Assembly: GCA_030765065.1 (NCBI GenBank)
Contig: CM060978.1
Coordinates: 216,895,498 to 216,959,497, forward strand
DNA length: 64,000 nucleotides
From: Deroplatys truncata
Taxonomy: Eukaryota; Arthropoda; Insecta; Mantodea; Mantidae
Direction of reading: 5' to 3'
The notes under the pieces were generated by a model. That model saw only the letters and a program-made list of their open reading frames with translations, was not told the DNA's origin and ran no database searches. Within the stretch, counting starts at the first letter, position 1, and each line of letters starts with the position of its first letter. Below, piece by piece: positions 57,890-64,000 of this stretch. Both the position numbers and the translations under genes were made by a program.

Positions 57890-60260
57890 AAGCGTTCAGT
57901 TATTTGTTTACACTTTAATGTTCAGACCTTCTTCTTAAGTTCACTGTACTGCTTCTTCACAGCAGGTACCTCTGGAATTGAAAAGGGTCCAGCTCCTACT
58001 ACTTGTAATGGCCCAAAAAATATGAACTTCTCATTGATTTCTTCTCTTTGTTCCTTACTTGGCTACCAGCATATATCTCCTGATCTCAAGAAATTTTACG
58101 GTTACTTGTTTCTGATGCACTTTCAGTACTCTCCCAATATAGAAGGCAGTAGAGCTTCAACATGATGTGTTCTCTGTGCAATAGGTATAGGATTTATGCC
58201 TACCCATCAACGTTCAAGTTCAGGCTGCTCTGCTAATATTACAGCAATAGGAACAAATTTCATATTTATCTTCTTCGCCTTTTCTTTGACTACACTGATG
58301 AAGTCTTCAGCATTCCAGATCCTCTTCTTCTTTGACAAAACTGCTGTCCTAGCCAATCATTTCACTTCACAATCTATACAGCAGGTGTATGTGGCAAAGA
58401 AGCTCTATGCAATATTCTTATAGGTTTGCAGTAGATATTCTTGCTGCAGAGGGAGTACTTTTGCTTGAATTGACTTGCAGATGTGTCACAAAAAAAGTAA
58501 ATTTTACTAATGCCAAGGTACTTCAGTTTTAAATCCTGAAGGAACTCTTGAGAGTTACATATGAACTGCAACTTTAACATAATTCACATTATCTGAAACT
58601 AAGGCATAACTTTCTACAATTTGAGAATTTTCATCCTTCAACAAACATACAACAGTGGATATTGTTACTTGGTTATTTACCCAGTGAGTAAACATTATTT
58701 CATCCTGTTCAAAACACCTGTAATTTTCTGCAAAATCAATTTGGTTAACCAATTCACCTTTATTTTAAGTTTCTTCTTGTGTTTTCAAAGGCTGAGTGCT
58801 ATTATGTTTGATGAAACTATGTAGAAGGAAAGCTGGTAGTTTCTCTTTAAGTATATTAAAACAGTCTCTTACAGTTCCTTCAAATCCTTGAGCCTTGACT
58901 TCACGGTCAGACACCCATTGATTCCATCAGCAAAACTCATCCAAAATGGCCTCGTGCAATAACATGACAATTTTACTCAAGCCATTACAATTCAAACACT
59001 TCTGCATCATGCACAATTTGGATTGTTGGTTAAAAACCACCTGATTGATACATTCTTTGAATTTAGGTTCAACAAAGAGGTCTGCAATTTTCAAAGTTTG
59101 GTACAGTATCACATATATCATTAAGGCTTTAACATGCATAATACTTATGGAAATGATGAAATTCAATATGTAGAGGAATCCAGAAGTAATGAAAAGTTGA
59201 TTTAGTAGATATTGCCTGGACAAAGTAATTTGGCACAAACGTCCATTCAAACTAATTGCCTTGTTTACATAGCAAAATCTGCCAACATTTTGAGGTAGGT
59301 TCGGCTAACGTTAAGAAATGCACGCTTGCTTCATTTACATGATTTGGTGTAACCACTGGTTGCTAGTTAACCAAGTTTATAAAAAAGAACTAAAGCTAAC
59401 CTCCTGCGAATGAGAAACGTAAGCTTATATCATAAACATTGTTAAGGAACGCACGCAAACAAAGTCAGCATGCTTTGGGTGCTGCATTTTAAGCTACAAT
59501 GTTGGCAACAGAAGAAAAGCTCTCATAGTGTCTTGGGTGGAATGCGTGTGCATGTGACACCAATGGCGAACATTTTTTACGTTAGCAATCATATTTGTTT
59601 TAATTTTGTTCTGTTCCAATGTTTAAACTGTGCAAGCAAAAAACACATGTGTTTATTATGTTTATTCACTCATTCAAATTATTTCAGATGCATGAGTGTT
59701 ATTAGTATAGCAATCGTGGGCCTACTGACAGATATTGTACAATATCCCAAAGTTTCAAGTAAAAAGAGCACATTTTCATGGATCTTGCAGATACAGACAT
59801 TATGAGGAATATATCTCTGCAGGAGGACATTTACAGGTCGCAAGGAAGCAAATTTTGAAAAGCTAATCTTAACACCTATACAGATTACAAGATCTTATGT
59901 GCCTCTTTAAGGGTTAAGAGTAAGTAACGTTTCTGTCGTTTCTTTTTTCCAGATGGAGTTTTCACAATAATTCCATCTTTCAGACCAGGTGGCTGCAAAG
60001 ATGTGGAATCACTGATATAGGAATCTCTCACAGTAGATTCTACACTTATTGTCTCTATATCAGAGATTTGTGCAACTTTTTTCTTAGTGAAGGAAGAAGT
60101 AAATCCTCTTCTTTGGAAAATTCATTGATGATACATATTCTCTTTGTTGGAGAATTTAAGAGTGCAGTTTTAATCTTCTCTCTTGCTTTTCCATGGGATT
60201 GGCAAGATCTGACAGGTGAAGTAGTTGTTGAGCAGCCAGGGTCTATTTTGAACTTTTATC
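57890..60260 (-). pseudogene. Relic of unclassified transposase-like ORF (copy 2)
   Basis: Reading on the - strand: a Ser/Lys-rich N-terminus (NSPTKRICIINEFSKEEDLL, about 60130; KTPSGKKKRQKRYLLLTLKE, about 59930), SKFASLRPVNVLLQRYIPHN then VCICKIHENVLFLLETL (about 59850-59770), a Cys-rich block (CMMQKCLNCNG, 59000), VNQIDFAENYRCFEQDEIMF then THWVNNQVTISTVVCLL (58750-58650), ALVSDNVNYVKVAVHM, KIYFFCDTSASQFKQKYS (58480), a degraded basic stretch, and EDFISVVKEKAKKINMKFVP (58300), ending PAVKKQYSELKKKV near 57930. Motif order DFAENY, SDxxxH, CDGxASQFK suggests a DDE-type nuclease, but this is inference. Stops and shifts throughout; an intron near 59300-59750 is possible. Confidence 0.55.
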
Positions 60261-60283
60261 AGGTTGAGTCATGAACGGTTTCT

Positions 60284-60526
60284 TCACCCCCCTCCCCCCC
60301 TCTCTCTCTCCCCCTCTCCCTCCCCCTCTCTCTCCCTCTCGCGCTCTCTCCCTCTCCCTCTCGCGCTCTCTCCCTCTCCCTCTCTCTCCCTCTCCCTCTC
60401 GCGCTCTCTCCCTCTCTCCCTCTCCCTCTCGCGCTCTCTCCCTCTCCCTCTCGCGCTCTCTCCCTCTCCCTCTCGCGCTCTCTCCCTCTCTCTCTCGCGC
60501 TCTCTCTCTCGCGCTCTCTCTCTCAT
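60284..60526. repeat. Compound CT-rich microsatellite
   Basis: CTCTCTCCCTCTCCCTCTCG repeated with CGCGCTCT interruptions at irregular 16-30 base spacing. Long frames on both strands are artefacts of the repeat. Confidence 0.95.
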
Positions 60527-60539
60527 TTTATTTATAAAT

Positions 60540-61738
60540 TTTATTTATAAACATGTCTCTGAGTTTAGCAGACTTACACAGATGAGACCTTGCTTCTTTC
60601 TTCCTCTACCTGTCCTTTTCTTTTACAACATTTACATCAAGTCTTTCTTTTAATCTCTCCCTATATTTCCTTTGTTTCTCTGCATTGCTCATTATGGGTT
60701 TACCCATGCTTTACTAATTAATTTCATTGACTATTGTATGTTTTAAAAACAAACATCTAAGTCTAATAGACTACTTAGGTAATTGTAATCAAAACAATGT
60801 TAAATCTTAATTCTTTGATGCATTTTCTTTATACAAGTATTTCAGTATACTTGATAAAACCAAAAACATGTCCTTATAAAGCTATCACAAAGAAGTAGAT
60901 AGCACTCTGAACACTTCGACTTTAAGTCTATTGGCATAGAATAATTTTATGTTCAAAAGGAAGTTTCCATCTAAAAATTCAGCTGTTTTTCTTTCTTACT
61001 GGCCTTCATGATCCAAGAGACCTAGAGCAGGAAATTCAAACCATTTTGTCAAATACTTTTCTGCTCAAGTTTTTCCATAGCTCTACTCTCATGCTTTCTT
61101 CATACAATTAATGGCAGATGACAATAGAAGAAAGGAGTAGAAGAGTAATGCTTCTGATGATTATGATAGTCATAATATAACTAGGTATAATGGAAATTTA
61201 CTTTCATAGACAAGTTCATTTGCTATTCCAGGCAAGTACACGGCCTAGGCATAATTCTCTGCTCAAAAGGTAACAGACCAAATTGATTAGTGTAAATAAT
61301 AAAATAACTATGATTTTTTTTTAAACAATGATTACTTCATGGGCATGAAGGACTTGAACTATAGGAAGTATAACTATGCATTTCATTCATATGAGTATTA
61401 GGTATGTAAAGCAGACATTTTTTGTAATTGTAAGTAACAGACTAACATATTTTGGAGAAGTCTCAGAACTAGTATTTTTATTACATTTATAATAATATTT
61501 TTAGGAAAAGCTAAAACTAGTGCTAAAGAATGCAGCCTGAATTTGAAATTAACCCATTCTCATTCCAAAAACCAAAGAACAAAAGCTCTACTATGTTGGG
61601 AAGTCTTGTAAAACAATGTAACTTATTGGTGAATTTCTTTACATTTTCCTTTAAGGCAATTTTTAGAAAGTAAACATTTTTGGGAGAAAGTACAAAGTGC
61701 ACATTCTGAATGAGCTGGTTTTGCTGTTTAATTTTATA
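60540..61738. other. Intergenic, nothing recognised
   Basis: AT-rich, no coding frame with family resemblance. Confidence 0.4.
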
Positions 61739-63982
61739 CAGTAGAATCTCGTTAGTACGTTTTTGAAGGGACCTAAGGATTTGGACGTCATAGGCGGGAA
61801 AACGTGTTAACGAAAATGCAAAATCTGCAATTTAAGAACATAGTTAATAGGTTTGTTCCAACACACGGTTCTGAACGGGTTCCGAACTAATTCCAACACA
61901 TGCTAATGCACATGCGCCAGTCCGGTACGCTCACAGAACTAATTTGGAATTTTGTGTGGTTGGAACACTACTTGAACCGTTCACGTTCTGTCACGGCCTT
62001 CTTCATTGCACGGTCAATCAGAAGACGATCAAATATCTACGTTTACAGCGTTGATGAATGAAATCAAACTCAGCGTTTCTTTCATACTGATTCCAGTCCT
62101 AATATTCGAGCAAAAATAAATCGCGTTCGTTTATCGGCTTAAAGCTATTGATACTGAGTTATTGCGAATAACAATTGTAATTTATAGATATTATATTTAA
62201 ACCAGAACCCGGAAAAAGAAATTTAACACAATTCCAATTTAACATTAGGTTTCCTGCTACAGAAGCTTCTAAACACAATGTTTAATTTAAAACTCCAATA
62301 CTCTGAGACAATGACACCCCACATAAATTCTATTCCGAACATAATGCAAATAATACAAAACTACATGGTACCAATGTATGCTTATGATCAGGGTTAGGAT
62401 TTTTAGTTGCAAATTTCAGATGAAAAAAGGAAGGAAAAGGTGCTCAAATAAGGTGAAAAAGGCACAATAAGGTGCTGGTTTATTTAAGGGGATGCACAAC
62501 TGAAATTGCTATTTTCTAAACTATCCATTCAATTGGGCTGAAATTTTTATTTCTTTATATATAATTGTTTTGTGAATTATAGCCCAGTCTTAATAATTCT
62601 CGGAACTGCGCGGTTGAGGTTATTGTCGTCTCTGCCTGCCCAGGCTTCGTCTCCACGTAAACAGATGACGTCTCTCACAGCAACAAACTCACATTCACGA
62701 ACAGCAGGCTACTGATTCTGGTGGGATAGAATCACTCATTGTCAATTGCATTATTGCGGGCTACTTTATAGCAGTAAAGTGAGAGAAAGAGGTTTTCGTC
62801 GAACACACAATTATTTTCCATTGTTGCGGGTGTGCTTTCAATTCCTGCGCGGCGTTTACTGAAAGAGGTAGACTTACTATTCGCACGTACACAGCAAGCT
62901 GAGGAGACGTTAATTGAAAGTTAAAGAATAAATTGGAATGAAACTTAAAAGAAAAAAGGGGATTATGGGCATGGTTGGGGGGAAATGGTATAAAGGTGCC
63001 AAAAAGGGGTAAAGGTCCCAAAATAACGGAATAATGTTTAAATGGAAATAATCCTCTTCTTCGGAAGTCGATGCATCATTAAAAAGATGACTGTCACCTT
63101 CTAAATCACTCATTATTGTTATCTTTGAACGCTGTTTTGCTCCCTGGCTTTGTTAGACGTTTGTTCTTTTCCTCAAGTATGTCGCCATACTACTCAACAG
63201 CGAGCAACTGCTTACCAAACACCTTTGCTATTCCGTATTGAGAAATAAACACGAATGGAGGAATAAATTACATATTCAAATTTATTTTCTACTGTATACA
63301 GAGAGTATGTCGCTTTTTCAATACTCTCTGTCGGGTTTGTTCCAAGCGATTAGAATCGATTCTGAATTAACTGAGTATGCGCTGTAGACCATACAATCTG
63401 CGCATGTCTGGAATTTTCAGTTCCTATTCTTAATCACGAACCGATTTCACTCGTTCCGAACTAGTTCCGAAATACGTTGGAACAGCAAACTGGAAATTCA
63501 GAATTGGTTCTGAACTGATTCTCTGTCGTGTTGGAACGCCACTTAGCTACTGCACACACTCAGATAATTCGGAATCGATTCTGAATCGTGTGGGAACAAA
63601 CCTATCGTTAACGTTTACCGCGTTTACCACGCCAAGGTAAAGCATTCTCTATGCCACCCACAGAAATCGTGTCACACAAATATTTAAATGCATGTATGTG
63701 ATTGGCTGCCGATTTCCACCCCGTGACCAAGGATTGACCAAAGTAGCAAATGAGGACGTCAAACTATGAACGTGTTAAACGCCTACTCCCACTGTACCGA
63801 TTAAGGATTGGCCAAAACAGCGAATGAGGACGTCAAACTTCAAACGTAGTAAGCGGGACCGGGAAAACGCACTAAGCAAACATTATTTATTATATTTGGT
63901 GATTTGGTACCGGGACTTTTATAATTCAACGTAATACACGGGAAAACGTGTTAATGAGGAACGTGCTAACGAGATTCCACTG
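61739..63982. mobile_element. pogo-like (Tc1/mariner) non-autonomous element
   Basis: The left end CAGTAGAATCTCGTTAGTAC and the inverse right end CAGTGGAATCTCGTTAGCAC match at 18 of 20 positions, both flanked by TA (61737-61738 and 63983-63984). CAGTRGAAYCTCG is the style of pogo/Tigger termini. Without the element nested at 61850-63602, only 491 bp remain, so it was a MITE-sized derivative with no transposase. Confidence 0.8.
61850..63602. mobile_element. Inverted-repeat element nested in the pogo-like MITE
   Basis: Ends GGTTTGTTCCAACACACGGT and, inverted, GGTTTGTTCCCACACGATTC, flanked by TA on both sides. GAATCGATTC and GAACYRRTTC motifs recur near both ends, and a second GGGTTTGTTCC start is present at 63327. 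No transposase recognised; the family could be PIF/Harbinger or another TA-targeting group. Confidence 0.6.
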
Positions 63983-64000
63983 TACATAATATTGTAGTTT

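Noticed and set aside
60264..60653. Long Ser/Pro/Leu/Arg-repeat proteins on both strands
   Set aside because: Translation of a CT-rich microsatellite; all frames are open by composition.

Overview
The window is nuclear DNA from an arthropod, most likely an insect. It is AT-rich and gene-poor, has spliced exons with GT..AG introns, and is packed with eukaryotic transposable elements (TEs) of many superfamilies: R1-like, Jockey-like, CR1/L2-like and L1/RTE-like LINEs, Ty3/gypsy, Tc1/mariner, piggyBac, hAT, PIF/Harbinger and tRNA-derived SINEs. I see no bacterial operon structure, rRNA or CRISPR. The species cannot be named from the sequence alone.

Host genes are sparse. On the + strand, exons at 5783-5916 and 8359-9393 form the 3' end of an acidic, low-complexity insect protein that I cannot name with confidence. 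On the - strand, 46635-46769 is the last coding exon of an ES1 (GATD3/C21orf33-type) homolog. Earlier exons of both genes were not found.

Layout. 1-710: relic of an unclassified transposase-like ORF. 1490-1808: copy of an approximately 850-bp dispersed repeat. 2306-2822: PIF/Harbinger relic. 4125-4345: SINE. 5783-9393: host exons, with a dead LINE in the intron. 9394-14000: 3' UTR and quiet DNA. 14001-17465: a dispersed-repeat copy split by an insertion that includes a DUF4817-type Tc1/mariner element. 18104-28063: a ZMYM1-like hAT stretched to 10 kb by nested insertions (dispersed repeats, Tc1, piggyBac, non-coding hAT). 28530-29470: Tc1 relic. 29619-36402: four-layer nest of dispersed repeats, a CR1/L2-like LINE and a 1,049-bp near-perfect palindromic element. 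36441-45870: three LINE relics (one split by a Tc1 and a dispersed repeat). 47330-51020: R1-like LINE with RNase H. 51030-54680: truncated gypsy element. 54690-55045: SINE. 55908-57866: hAT with perfect 8-bp target duplication. 57890-60260: second relic of the unclassified ORF family. 60284-60526: CT-rich microsatellite. 61739-63982: pogo-like terminal repeats enclosing another inverted-repeat element.

The organising feature is nesting. Target-site duplications (TSDs), broken repeat copies and restored reading frames give a relative order of insertion at several loci. The best candidates for something undescribed are the palindromic element at 34008-35056 and the unclassified ORF family seen at both ends of the window.
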